Part shown: positions 19,784 through 27,956 of the stretch, piece after piece
Layout: every line of letters begins with the position of its first letter
Numbering within the stretch: position 1 is the first letter of the stretch
From: Bifidobacterium saguini DSM 23967
GTDB taxonomy: Bacteria; Actinomycetota; Actinomycetes; Actinomycetales; Bifidobacteriaceae
DNA length: 40,571 nt
NCBI RefSeq assembly: GCF_000741715.1
Contig: NZ_JGZN01000001.1
Coordinates: 1 to 40,571, forward strand
Direction: 5' to 3'
Made by a program: the position numbers and the translations under genes
The notes under the pieces: generated by a model
Databases searched by the model: none
The model's input: only the letters and a program-made list of their open reading frames with translations
What the model was told of the DNA's origin: nothing

Positions 19784-19905
19784 TATATAAGACATGTCAG
19801 CGGAAAGCTGAACAGGAACAGCAGCAGTTCCCGATAATTGAACCCCTTTCTTCTTCTCTCTCTCCTTTCTCTCCCCGGCGGCCCGCACCGCCGGGGTTCT
19901 TTTTT
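19784..19905 (+). ncRNA. candidate CU-rich small RNA with anti-Shine-Dalgarno tract
   Basis: No reading frame is supported here. A TATATA box (19784-19789) is followed by hairpin CAGC-GGAAA-GCTG (19798-19810), hairpin GGAAC-AGCAGCA-GTTCC (19815-19831), a pyrimidine tract of about 33 nt (19843-19876), and a strong terminator. The tract contains CTCCTTTCT (19862-19870), identical to nine bases at the 3' end of the 16S rRNA (39184-39192), so it could pair with AAAGGAG ribosome sites. The transcript would be about 110 nt. It is divergent from dcd. It could instead be an attenuated leader of the gene at 20040. Confidence 0.5.
19873..19905 (+). terminator. strong intrinsic terminator of the candidate sRNA
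   Basis: CCCCGGCGG (19873-19881), a 6-nt loop and CCGCCGGGG (19888-19896) form a perfect 9-bp GC stem followed by TTCTTTTTT. The T-run is on the + strand only. No + strand gene lies between it and the divergent dcd start, so an untranslated transcript must end here. Confidence 0.85.
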
Positions 19906-20003
19906 ATTCATGTGCCTGTGGAAGTGGCTTCCCCTTATCCGGTCAACTTTTCAGTTCCTTACGCTCATCCTCGGGAATGACGACTGGCCCAGCTTCTCAG
20001 CGG

Positions 20004-20009
20004 TATACT
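20004..20009 (+). promoter_or_regulatory. -10 box upstream of the three-span protein
   Basis: TATACT lies 30 nt before the ATG at 20040 and after the preceding terminator, so the gene probably has its own promoter. No convincing -35 is seen. Confidence 0.4.
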
Positions 20010-20039
20010 GGCAAACGAATCGGCAGGGAGGGCGATCTT

Positions 20040-20909
20040 ATGGGGAAGAGCAGCGAGGAATACGATTTCTTTGATGGCGCTGAATACGAGGATGCGCCAC
20101 AATCCCAGCGCAGACAACGGGCTAAGGGGCCGCATAGTTCCGGTCGCCGCGCTGCCAAGATCAAACTTGATAGCCCAGCTTCCAAAATACTGCGGCGATT
20201 GGCGCTGTTCACTGGCTTATTAGCCGTGGCTGCTTCCGCATCTTCCGCTGTGCATGAGATTGCTCCCTACGCCATCTCATTCCTCGTGAAGGTTCCCGGC
20301 CGCTACATCGCTGCAACCGCAGCAGTGCTCATAGGACTGACGCTAATGTTCGTGATTGGGGCCCGCACCACCATGCCGCGTAATTCCACTCACGGTGGTG
20401 TTGGCGGCGGTGGCATTGTGACCATCGTTCTGGCGGGTGCCTGCTTGGTGGTTGGCGTAGCCGTTGGTGTGCTATTCCCTCAAGGTCTGATTCTTCCGAA
20501 CAATGACAAAGCGCCAGTGGAAAGCACTGCGCAGATGGAACAAGGTATTGAGCAGTCTGCCGGACAGTGTACGTCCGGTTGGCAAGGCTTGGATGCCGGA
20601 GGTCTTCCAGGGGTGAGCACTGTGCAAATGTGCACAGAGCCACGCATGGCCTTTGTATCTTTTGAATCAGAGGCGATGGCAGCAGTGGGCAAGGCACCCA
20701 TCAAGGTGAAAATCGCCGAGCTGTTGAATCAATACTCTGATAATGAGAAAGCCCAAGGCGATTGGCGCCTGCTCAGTGGCAAGCGTTGGATGGTGTTCGG
20801 TGAGGCGGACAAGATGACCGCGTTGCAGCAGCAGTGGGGTGGCGATCTTGAGCCCATCACCGCGGCTGATGACTCAGCTGACGCGACAAGCTCTGATTCC
20901 GGTCAGTAA
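20040..20909 (+). CDS. three-span membrane protein of unknown function
   Basis: Not recognised. The 289-aa product has a charged N terminus (EEYDFFDGAEYED, then Arg/Lys-rich), hydrophobic segments at about 54-75, 88-107 and 124-146, and an outer or periplasm-facing C-terminal domain of about 130 residues with two cysteines (SAGQCTSG and VQMCTEP) that may form a disulfide. The end is acidic and Ser/Asp-rich. GGGAGG sits about 8 nt before ATG 20040; an in-frame ATG at 19977 precedes the -10 box and is rejected. The charge pattern suggests the N terminus is cytoplasmic. The gene is monocistronic or weakly linked to the downstream hydrolase. Function cannot be assigned. Confidence 0.75.
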   Translation: MGKSSEEYDFFDGAEYEDAPQSQRRQRAKGPHSSGRRAAKIKLDSPASKILRRLALFTGLLAVAASASSAVHEIAPYAISFLVKVPGRYIAATAAVLIGLTLMFVIGARTTMPRNSTHGGVGGGGIVTIVLAGACLVVGVAVGVLFPQGLILPNNDKAPVESTAQMEQGIEQSAGQCTSGWQGLDAGGLPGVSTVQMCTEPRMAFVSFESEAMAAVGKAPIKVKIAELLNQYSDNEKAQGDWRLLSGKRWMVFGEADKMTALQQQWGGDLEPITAADDSADATSSDSGQ

Positions 20910-20998
20910 GACTCAGCAAGCTTTGTTGCAATGCCGGCAGCGCCGGTGATGTGACCGAAATCATGAATCGATAGGCGGCGCCTTGCCCTATTGCCCTT

Positions 20999-21004
20999 TA
21001 CGAT
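20999..21004 (+). promoter_or_regulatory. -10 box for possibly leaderless hydrolase gene
   Basis: TACGAT lies 8 nt before the ATG at 21013. No Shine-Dalgarno match is found in the interval. Confidence 0.3.
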
Positions 21005-21012
21005 GGATTGGT

Positions 21013-21783
21013 ATGAGCAATGAAGCAAATGCCGCTGGATTCGCATATGAGCCATTGGTTGGCCGCGAGTCCACAGAAGTGCCCGGCCATTTCGGAGACC
21101 CGTTGACGGTGGAGTGTAGCGTGACCTCGCGCGGCGGTTTTAATCAGCACCTGACGCATCCGCTATTTCTGTGCCTGCATGGGTGGGGTTCCAACGAGCA
21201 GGAGATGGCGGATATTATGCGTCTGATTGCTCCGTACAACGATTTCGTGGCATTGCGCGGACCGCTCACTTTGGCTGAAGCGTCGGCCGATTCTTTAGAT
21301 CCCGGCAATTATGCGTGGTTGCATGGTTCGCTGCCCGTAGGTGAGGATCTTGACTATGATGCCTATGCTGCTGCTCGGGCTGTAGATTCATGGGTAGCGG
21401 CCAATATTCCTACCGACCGCGATATTGTGCCGCTCGGCTTCTCCCAAGGCGGATTGGTGGCCGTGCATTTGCTGCGTATAAACCCAGAGCGATACCGAGC
21501 TGTAATCAGCTTGTCTGGTTTTAACGCGCCCGGTCAGGTGCCCGGTACCGCACCTGCTGACGGCCGTCTCGCCGACTTGGACATTCCGGTGTTCTACACC
21601 TACGGCAAAAACGATGGCGTTGTGCCGAAATATGAGTTGTTCGCCACTGCCGCTTGGCTTGAGGAACATACATGGCTCAAAACCAAGAGCTACCACGGGC
21701 TCGACCATAACGTGAGTCTTGAGGAATTCGCCGATTTGCGCCAGTGGTTACTGGACAATGACATCACTTCCGGCGTGCTGTAG
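21013..21783 (+). CDS. alpha/beta hydrolase (phospholipase/carboxylesterase-like)
   Basis: Cytosolic serine esterase of 256 aa resembling the phospholipase/carboxylesterase group. The oxyanion segment FLCLHGWGSNEQEM (about residue 52) is typical of this group, S144 sits in GFSQGG, D201 in GKNDGVVP, and H232 in GLDHNVS. Such enzymes hydrolyse short acyl esters or thioesters; the substrate here is unknown. The ATG at 21013 is preferred over 20983 because of the TACGAT box 8 nt upstream and because the earlier residues are not family-like. The TauE-type permease begins 16 bp after the stop, so the two may be co-transcribed. Confidence 0.82.
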   Translation: MSNEANAAGFAYEPLVGRESTEVPGHFGDPLTVECSVTSRGGFNQHLTHPLFLCLHGWGSNEQEMADIMRLIAPYNDFVALRGPLTLAEASADSLDPGNYAWLHGSLPVGEDLDYDAYAAARAVDSWVAANIPTDRDIVPLGFSQGGLVAVHLLRINPERYRAVISLSGFNAPGQVPGTAPADGRLADLDIPVFYTYGKNDGVVPKYELFATAAWLEEHTWLKTKSYHGLDHNVSLEEFADLRQWLLDNDITSGVL

Positions 21784-21786
21784 CCA

Positions 21787-21792
21787 TACACT
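21787..21792 (+). promoter_or_regulatory. -10 box for leaderless TauE/SafE gene
   Basis: TACACT ends 7 nt before the GTG at 21800, inside the 16-bp gap after the hydrolase stop. No ribosome site is seen. Read-through from upstream is an alternative. Confidence 0.35.
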
Positions 21793-21799
21793 AGTGCCC

Positions 21800-22615
21800 G
21801 TGAATACAGGGGATGCCACCAACAATATTGAGCAGAATCATCTGGACGAGTCACCGCGCGGCCTCATCATCATGGCCGTGGTCGGTGTGGCTGTCGGCGT
21901 GCTCTCCGGCATGTTCGGCATCGGTGGCGGCACAGTGATCGTGCCCGCCTTGGTGTGGCTCGGGCTCACGCAGCGTCACGCAGCTGCGACCTCGATGATG
22001 GCCATTGTGCCCACCGCGGTTTCCGGTGTGATTTCGTATGCGTTTGAGAGTGACGTGGATTGGATAGTGGCGGCCATCGTATTCGCCGGCATGTTCGTGG
22101 GCGGGCAAATTGGCTCATGGCTACTATCCAAATTGCCGGAGCTGGTGCTGCGTTGGGCGTTCGTGGTATTCCTGCTGTTTGTGATGGTCAATCAGGCCAT
22201 GTCGAATCCGTCGCGAGATTCGCGTATTGAACTTACGGTTGGCACTGTTGTCGGGCTGATTGTGTTCGGTGTTATTGCCGGTATATTGGCAGGATTACTG
22301 GGCATTGGCGGTGGCGCAATTTGCGTGCCGGCCTTGTCGATTCTGTTTGGCGCCAGCGATCTTATTGCTCGCGGTACTTCGCTGCTGGCCATGTTCCCCA
22401 ATGCCATTACTACATCCGTGGCTAATGTGCGTAGGCGTATGGTGCATGTGAAGGCCGCGCTCATTATTGGTATTGTGGCCGCGCTGACTGCGCCGCTCGG
22501 CACATGGATTGCTTCCGCCGTGACACCACGCACTGGCGCAATCCTGTTCACCGCGTACTTGTGCGTGCTATTAGTGCGTTCCTTCTGGGTGGCGTTTAAG
22601 GCGACGCGACGGTGA
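21800..22615 (+). CDS. TauE/SafE-family sulfite/organosulfonate permease
   Basis: Integral membrane protein of 271 aa with about eight hydrophobic segments in two halves. Each half carries the family's glycine-rich loop (SGMFGIGGGTVIVPALVWLG near the start and AGLLGIGGGAICVPALSILFG in the middle), which shows the internal duplication of TauE/SafE (DUF81) transporters. Members export sulfite, sulfoacetate or related anions; the substrate here is unknown. The start is GTG 21800, or GTG 21794 two codons earlier, judged from the -10 box placement. The open frame continues upstream inside the previous gene and is ignored. Confidence 0.85.
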   Translation: MNTGDATNNIEQNHLDESPRGLIIMAVVGVAVGVLSGMFGIGGGTVIVPALVWLGLTQRHAAATSMMAIVPTAVSGVISYAFESDVDWIVAAIVFAGMFVGGQIGSWLLSKLPELVLRWAFVVFLLFVMVNQAMSNPSRDSRIELTVGTVVGLIVFGVIAGILAGLLGIGGGAICVPALSILFGASDLIARGTSLLAMFPNAITTSVANVRRRMVHVKAALIIGIVAALTAPLGTWIASAVTPRTGAILFTAYLCVLLVRSFWVAFKATRR

Positions 22616-22624
22616 TGCAGCCGT

Positions 22625-22743
22625 AATCGGCATCAACCTGCCGAGGCGTGTAGCAGACAGCCCGGTTGGCTGTCTGTAGCCGAGGGGAGCGGCTATGCCG
22701 CGACGGTCATGCAGGTTAGATGCCGGAATCGGCATCAACCTGC
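22625..22743. repeat. 17-bp direct repeat flanking convergent gene ends
   Basis: AATCGGCATCAACCTGC occurs at 22625-22641, just after the permease stop, and at 22727-22743, within the last codons of the antiporter gene. The second copy is part of a hairpin that contains the antiporter stop codon. Confidence 0.75.
22654..22676. terminator. bidirectional terminator hairpin
   Basis: CAGACAGCC-cggtt-GGCTGTCTG gives a perfect 9-bp stem between the convergent permease and antiporter genes. No T-run follows. Confidence 0.7.
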
Positions 22744-22747
22744 ATGA
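22708..22747. terminator. hairpin containing the antiporter stop codon
   Basis: TCATGCAGGTT-a-GATGCC pairs with GGCATC-AACCTGCATGA with one bulged A, around the loop GGAATC. The antiporter stop (22716-22718) is in the stem. This is probably a 3'-end structure of the minus-strand mRNA. Confidence 0.65.
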
Positions 22748-24788
22748 CATAGATGTTGCGCCTCAGGGTCTTGGCTTGGGCTCGGTTGATGTCACCGGCT
22801 TCGAGCATGTCTTGAATCACACCAAGTTCGATGGCATAGCTTTCCTTCTTGACCTCTTCAACCTGAGTAATCACGGCTGCGGAACCTCTCATATTCGGGC
22901 GGGCTTGCAGCGAAGCCTCAGCTCGTCGATAATCCAGAAGCAGCGCGGAGCAGTGCTCAGTGTTATAGGTGCTATTGCCCATTTCATCCACCAGGCGGTC
23001 AATCACATGATGAATCGCCTCAACCTGCAGTTCACGCGTGCGAGCAAAAATCTGGTCCTCGCTCACCAGCGGCGTAGTATGACGAATCTTGGAAATCGTG
23101 CGCTTCGCATAATTGCTCGCGCGACGCTGCAGCATGCGCGCACGTCCACGAATCTGAGACACCGCATGACCTGATGCCGGATTTGTGGACGTGTGACGCA
23201 GCGTATTCATGATCTGATCAAGCATGCGCTCGCAAGCTTCCACATTGAGTTCCTGAGTGGCGGCATCTGCGGCCGGATGCGCCTTATCCTCCGCTAAGCG
23301 GTCTCGTACAAATTCCTTCTCCCAGTGCAGTGCTTCAATCTGCAGTTGCTCCAACCCTTGCGGATCGGAATCGCCATTGCGCTGCTTCAAACGGCTGATG
23401 CGCTTGGTGTACAAATCAATCACCATCAGCACAGCACGGCGATTTTCCGGCGTAATGCGGCCGGTCAGCTCTTCTACGGTATTGCGCAGCACCTCAATCG
23501 TAATCGGAATCATTTCAGCGCTGGGATCTTTGCCGCGGTTTGGTGCCAGCAGCGGTAGCAGGAAGTTCGCCAAAACCAGTGTCAGGATAATCACGCCTGA
23601 TGCGATGAAAATCAGTTCGTCACGCATCGGGAACACGGCGCCGCCCGCAATGTAATACGGGATGGTAAACATCAAAGACAACGTAATAGTGCCTTTAGGT
23701 CCACCAAAGGTCATGACGGCTGCGGACCGCCAGCGTTCAAGAGTCATTTTGCGGCGTTTGCCGGTGTTCATATCGCGGGCGATACGCAACATGGCTGCCA
23801 CCCAAATGAATCGCAGCACAATCACCACCGCGGTCACCAGAGCAATAATGCCGATAAGCAGCGTGTTATTGATGTAGGGATCAGACCAGCTGGCCGTCAT
23901 CGCCTGCGGCAACTGCATACCAAGCAGAATAAACACGGCACCGTTGAGCGAGAAGCTCAGCACACCCCACACCGACGTGGACACAATATTCGTGCGCGCC
24001 ACATTCGGGCCAACGCCAGTGCGATCGAATCGAATGAACAAGCCGGCTGCCACCACGGACAGAATGCCGGATACGCCGAATTCTTCCGCGCCCAAATACA
24101 GCAGGAATGGCAGGAACAGTTCCATCAGAATACGCGTGGTAGTGGTTTCCCAACCGAGCGATCGCACGGTTTCGAATACCCAGTTAGCTATCGCAGCCAC
24201 TACAAGACCAAAGACCGTGCCGCCGAAGAACGAAATCACGAATTCTCCAGCAGCCTGACCGATGGCGAATTCGCCAGTGAATGCGGCCGCTAATGCGAAT
24301 TGGAAGCCCACGATACCGGACGCATCATTGAATAAGGATTCGCCTTTAAGCACGCCGCGCTGACGTTGAGTCAGCGAAGCTTCCTTGCCTAGGGAGCTGA
24401 CAGCCACCGCATCGGTCGGGCCAAGCGCTGCGCCAAGTGCCAGTGCGGAAGCGAGTGAAATCACCGGCCAAACAGCGTGCAGAATAAAGCCGACTGCCAC
24501 CATCGTCACAATTGCTAAGCCAATGGCCAGCGAAAGGCTTAATTTCAAAGTTTTCAGCAGAGCTGACTTGTCGATTTCATGCGCTTCGAGATACAGCAGC
24601 GGTGCAATGAACAGCACCATGAACAGTTCCGGGTTGAGTTGCGCGTCTGGGAAAAATGGAAGATATGCCACGAGTACGCCTAGTGCTATCTGCACGAGCG
24701 GCGTGGATACCTTCGGAATGAAACGACTGGCAAAAGAACTCACTACCACCGCTGCAATGATGCATAGGATGAGTTCGAATACTGCCAT
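22716..24788 (-). CDS. CPA1-family Na+/H+ antiporter
   Basis: Cytoplasmic membrane cation/proton antiporter of 690 aa. The first 420 residues form about 12 membrane segments, with the family pattern GAALGPTDAVAVSSLGK near residue 118 and GESLFNDASGIVGF near 148, which contains the conserved ND pair for ion binding. The remaining 270 residues are a charged helical cytoplasmic domain, as in NhaP/NHE-type proteins, possibly regulatory. ATG 24788 has GAGAGGA about 6 nt upstream and begins the hydrophobic N terminus; the frame is open to 24836. It is divergent from tadA. The ion (Na+, K+ or Li+) is not determined. Its role would be pH and sodium homeostasis. Confidence 0.9.
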   Translation of the reverse strand: MAVFELILCIIAAVVVSSFASRFIPKVSTPLVQIALGVLVAYLPFFPDAQLNPELFMVLFIAPLLYLEAHEIDKSALLKTLKLSLSLAIGLAIVTMVAVGFILHAVWPVISLASALALGAALGPTDAVAVSSLGKEASLTQRQRGVLKGESLFNDASGIVGFQFALAAAFTGEFAIGQAAGEFVISFFGGTVFGLVVAAIANWVFETVRSLGWETTTTRILMELFLPFLLYLGAEEFGVSGILSVVAAGLFIRFDRTGVGPNVARTNIVSTSVWGVLSFSLNGAVFILLGMQLPQAMTASWSDPYINNTLLIGIIALVTAVVIVLRFIWVAAMLRIARDMNTGKRRKMTLERWRSAAVMTFGGPKGTITLSLMFTIPYYIAGGAVFPMRDELIFIASGVIILTLVLANFLLPLLAPNRGKDPSAEMIPITIEVLRNTVEELTGRITPENRRAVLMVIDLYTKRISRLKQRNGDSDPQGLEQLQIEALHWEKEFVRDRLAEDKAHPAADAATQELNVEACERMLDQIMNTLRHTSTNPASGHAVSQIRGRARMLQRRASNYAKRTISKIRHTTPLVSEDQIFARTRELQVEAIHHVIDRLVDEMGNSTYNTEHCSALLLDYRRAEASLQARPNMRGSAAVITQVEEVKKESYAIELGVIQDMLEAGDINRAQAKTLRRNIYVMQVDADSGI

Positions 24789-24912
24789 GACTGTCCTCTC
24801 TTCTTCGCCGGGCTTCGGCCAGTATAGAAAACTCATCGCTACAACACGTTAAGCCGTCCGCCGAAGTGGACAGCGCGTGTTTTGCGCGGCATACGTGTGG
24901 TTGCTGGGTATG

Positions 24913-24918
24913 TAGACT
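24913..24918 (+). promoter_or_regulatory. -10 box for leaderless tadA
   Basis: TAGACT lies 6 nt before the ATG at 24925, with no ribosome binding site between them. A leaderless mRNA is inferred. Confidence 0.45.
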
Positions 24919-24924
24919 CGCAGT

Positions 24925-25443
24925 ATGGCTTTGAGAGTGGCATATGAGGAAGCGATGCGGCAAACGATTGAGTTGGCGAAGCAGGCCGCGGCAGCCGGCG
25001 ATGTACCGGTCGGTGCGGTGGTGTTGGATGCTTCAGGTGCGATTATCGGCCGCGGATACAACACCCGCGAAACCCACGGCGATCCGCTGGCTCATGCTGA
25101 AATTCTCGCGATGCGCGAGGCTGCGCAGTTTCGCGCACGGCAATCCAGCAATGCTGATGCGGCGACTGCGGAACCTGCTACCGCAGCCGTTCGCGCATGG
25201 AATCTCGCTGATTGCACATTGGTGGTCACGCTCGAGCCTTGCCCGATGTGCGCTGGTGCTTGCGTCCAAACCCATATCGGCACGATTGTGTTTGGCGCGT
25301 GGGATGCCAAACTCGGCGCATGCGGTTCGGTATGGGATATTCCGCGCGACCCGCATATCGGTCACACTCCCGAAGTGCATGGCGGCATTCTTGAGCGCGA
25401 TTGTCAAGCTATTCTCACCGACTTCTTTGCCGCACGCCGCTGA
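24925..25443 (+). CDS. tadA: tRNA-specific adenosine deaminase
   Basis: Zinc-dependent deaminase of 172 aa that converts the wobble adenosine of tRNA-Arg(ACG) to inosine. The zinc site is complete: H57-A-E59 with catalytic E59, and PCPMC with C106 and C109. GDVPVGAVV near residue 25 and the C-terminal DFFAARR are also TadA-like. An Ala/Glu/Thr-rich insertion (about residues 66-91) between the two zinc motifs makes it longer than the usual 150-160 aa. The alpha-galactosidase starts 121 bp later, so it is probably a separate unit. Confidence 0.93.
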   Translation: MALRVAYEEAMRQTIELAKQAAAAGDVPVGAVVLDASGAIIGRGYNTRETHGDPLAHAEILAMREAAQFRARQSSNADAATAEPATAAVRAWNLADCTLVVTLEPCPMCAGACVQTHIGTIVFGAWDAKLGACGSVWDIPRDPHIGHTPEVHGGILERDCQAILTDFFAARR

Positions 25444-25564
25444 CCAAATACTTACGTGCCTCGGCCAACACGCAGCACCCAGTCAACATATTCGATATTT
25501 CCTACCATCGAAGGCAGCAGTAATAATTCCATATCCCAGCAACGTCAAAGGAGACATAAGACCT
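25444..25564 (+). promoter_or_regulatory. 5' region of the alpha-galactosidase gene
   Basis: This 121-bp AT-richer gap contains TAATAA preceded at 17 nt by TTTCCT, a weak promoter candidate, and ends with AAAGGAG (25547-25553), about 11 nt before the ATG. No clear operator palindrome was found. Confidence 0.35.
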
Positions 25565-27895
25565 ATGGCCAAGAACGAAACGCTGACCTTCACCGGTACC
25601 TCGACAGACGGTACCGCGCTCACCGCCGTCTATCTTGCCCAGCCCACTGCCAATGTGGCAATCGGTCTGGTTTTTGCAGGCGATGAGCTGCCGCGCATTG
25701 TGCATTGGGGTCGTCCGCTCACCAACCCTGAAACTCTGTTGGATTCTTACGACGCATTGAAGCCGCAGCGCGTCTCCGGCGCGCTCGACAACACCGCATG
25801 GCCGTCCGTGCTGCCAACTCAGGCGGAAAGCTGGATTGGTGAGCCGCGCGTGGTGTTGCGTCGTGCCGGCATCGAACTCTTCCCGAAGTTCACCGTCACC
25901 AGCATTGAGGCTGATGGTGTGCTCGACGTATCCCTTGATGCAGTTAGCGCTGAAAGCTACACGGATGTTACCGGTCACAGCCGTTCTACTGGCCCGATTC
26001 GTGTGCCGGGCGTGGTGGTGAACGCTGAAGATCAGGAAAACGGGGTCGGTATTGAATGGCGACTGGAACTGCTCGATGGCGGTTTGGCTCGCCAGAAGGC
26101 GACCGTCACCAATCTGGATGCTCCGGAAGGTGCTGCAGACCCAGCTGCAGCGAACCTTGAAATCGGCAAAATCGAACTCGGATTCCCTGTGCCTGAACTT
26201 GCCGGCGAAATTCTTACCACTACCGGCCACCATCTGCGCGAACGTAGCCCGCAGCGCCAGCCGTTGACCATCGGCCGTTTTGAGAAGCCACAGCTTGCCG
26301 GTCGGCCGGACTTCGACGCATCCTTACTACTCACCGCAGGCGTGCCCGGTTTCGGTTTTGAACATGGCGAGGCCTATTCGGTGCATGTGGGCTGGAGCGG
26401 CAACTCTGCGCTCTCCGCCGAACGGCTGCCGTACACGCAGGGCATTATCGGCGGCGGCGAACTGCTCTTCGGCGGTGAAGTCACGCTGACTCCGCAGGGC
26501 GACGATAAGGGAGAGAGCTCCTATGCAACGCCTTGGCTGTTCGGCTCGTTCGGTGATGGCTTGAATGAGATTGCCGCGCGCTTCCACGCATATGTGCGCT
26601 CCCGTCATCCGCGTTTGTTCGCGAAGGGGCGCCCGGTGATTTTGAACACTTGGGAAGCCGTCTACTTCGACCACAACTTCGATACACTCGCCGCACTCGC
26701 CGACAAGGCTGCAGCCTCCGGCGTGGAACGCTTCGTGGTGGATGACGGCTGGTTCGGCTCTCGCCGTGATGACACTTCCGGCCTCGGTGACTGGCAGATT
26801 TCCCAGGATGTCTGGCCTGACGGCGACAAGTCTTTGAAGGCGCTCGCCGACTATGTGCACGGTAAGGGCATGCAGTTTGGCCTCTGGTTCGAACCGGAAA
26901 TGGTGAACATCGATTCCGATGTGGTGCGTGCTCACCCCGATTGGATTCTCTCGCCCACGGCCGGCCGCCTGCCAATGCAGGGGCGCAGCCAGCAGGTGCT
27001 CGACCTCACTAATCCGGCAGCGTTCGACTATGTGTTCGGTGCGATGGATGCGTTGGTCGGCGAGCTTAAAATCGATTACATCAAGTGGGATCACAACAAG
27101 CTGGTCACTGAGCCTGGTTCCCGCTACTCTGGTCGTCCGGCCGTGCACGCGCAGACCTTGGCTGTGTATGAGATTTTCAAAGGATTGAAGCTCAACCATC
27201 CGGGCTTGGAAATTGAAAGCTGCTCGTCCGGCGGTGGCCGCGTGGACCTTGGCATTTTGGAATATGCCGACCGTATTTGGGCATCCGACTGCGTGGATCC
27301 GGTAGAGCGTGCTGATATTCAGCGTTACACGTCACTGCTGGTTCCGCCAGCCATGATGGGTGAGCATGTGGGTGCCAGCCCGGCACATTCCACGCAGCGC
27401 GCTACCAGTCAGGAGCTGCGCATGGCGATGGCGTTCTTTGGCCACATGGGTATCGAATGGAATTTGCTCAAGGAGCCTGAAGATGCGCTCGCCAAGCTCG
27501 CCGTATGGGTGGCTGAGTTCAAAAAGCATCGCGACTGGTTCGCCATTGACACTTGCGTGCATGCGGATGCCAACGATCCGGCCGTGCGCTTGGACGGCAT
27601 GGTGATGCCGAGCCGGGATGCAGCGATCTACCGCTTCACGCAGCTGACCACTGGCCAGACCTATCCGGCTGCTCCGGTTCGTCTGCCTGGCCTTGACCCG
27701 GACCGTCGTTACCGTGTGAGCCCGCTGGACCCGAGCCTTGACCTGACCGGTCTGACCAATGGTCAGAGCACGCTCGGCTGGTGGAATGAAGACGGTGTGG
27801 TGATGACTGGCGAAGCCTTGCAGCGCTACGGCATCCGTCCGCCGTCCCTCCACCCCCAGCAGGCCGTCCTGTTCAAAGCCGTGGCGTTAAGCTGA
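25565..27895 (+). CDS. aga: GH36 alpha-galactosidase
   Basis: Cytoplasmic retaining alpha-galactosidase of 776 aa, acting on raffinose, stachyose, melibiose and related sugars. Order: an N-terminal beta-sandwich (to about 310), a TIM barrel, then a C-terminal beta domain. Signature stretches are WFEPEMVN (about 442), DYIKWDHNK with nucleophile D509, CSSGGGRVDLG, and SDCVDPVERAD with acid/base D575. No signal peptide is present. ATG 25565 follows AAAGGAG; the open frame extends far upstream over tadA and is spurious there. The divergent regulator and ABC transporter beyond it complete an alpha-galactoside locus. A short hairpin holds its stop codon. Confidence 0.95.
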   Translation: MAKNETLTFTGTSTDGTALTAVYLAQPTANVAIGLVFAGDELPRIVHWGRPLTNPETLLDSYDALKPQRVSGALDNTAWPSVLPTQAESWIGEPRVVLRRAGIELFPKFTVTSIEADGVLDVSLDAVSAESYTDVTGHSRSTGPIRVPGVVVNAEDQENGVGIEWRLELLDGGLARQKATVTNLDAPEGAADPAAANLEIGKIELGFPVPELAGEILTTTGHHLRERSPQRQPLTIGRFEKPQLAGRPDFDASLLLTAGVPGFGFEHGEAYSVHVGWSGNSALSAERLPYTQGIIGGGELLFGGEVTLTPQGDDKGESSYATPWLFGSFGDGLNEIAARFHAYVRSRHPRLFAKGRPVILNTWEAVYFDHNFDTLAALADKAAASGVERFVVDDGWFGSRRDDTSGLGDWQISQDVWPDGDKSLKALADYVHGKGMQFGLWFEPEMVNIDSDVVRAHPDWILSPTAGRLPMQGRSQQVLDLTNPAAFDYVFGAMDALVGELKIDYIKWDHNKLVTEPGSRYSGRPAVHAQTLAVYEIFKGLKLNHPGLEIESCSSGGGRVDLGILEYADRIWASDCVDPVERADIQRYTSLLVPPAMMGEHVGASPAHSTQRATSQELRMAMAFFGHMGIEWNLLKEPEDALAKLAVWVAEFKKHRDWFAIDTCVHADANDPAVRLDGMVMPSRDAAIYRFTQLTTGQTYPAAPVRLPGLDPDRRYRVSPLDPSLDLTGLTNGQSTLGWWNEDGVVMTGEALQRYGIRPPSLHPQQAVLFKAVALS

Positions 27896-27914
27896 CAATC
27901 CACTGGATTGTCAG
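27892..27914. terminator. hairpin containing the alpha-galactosidase stop codon
   Basis: CTGACAATCC (27892-27901) and GGATTGTCAG (27905-27914) form a perfect 10-bp stem with a 3-nt loop. The TGA (27893-27895) lies in the left arm. There is no T-run. Confidence 0.65.
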
Positions 27915-27956
27915 TAGACGCGGTCCGAGTGAGGTGATAGCCGAACGAGGATGGAT

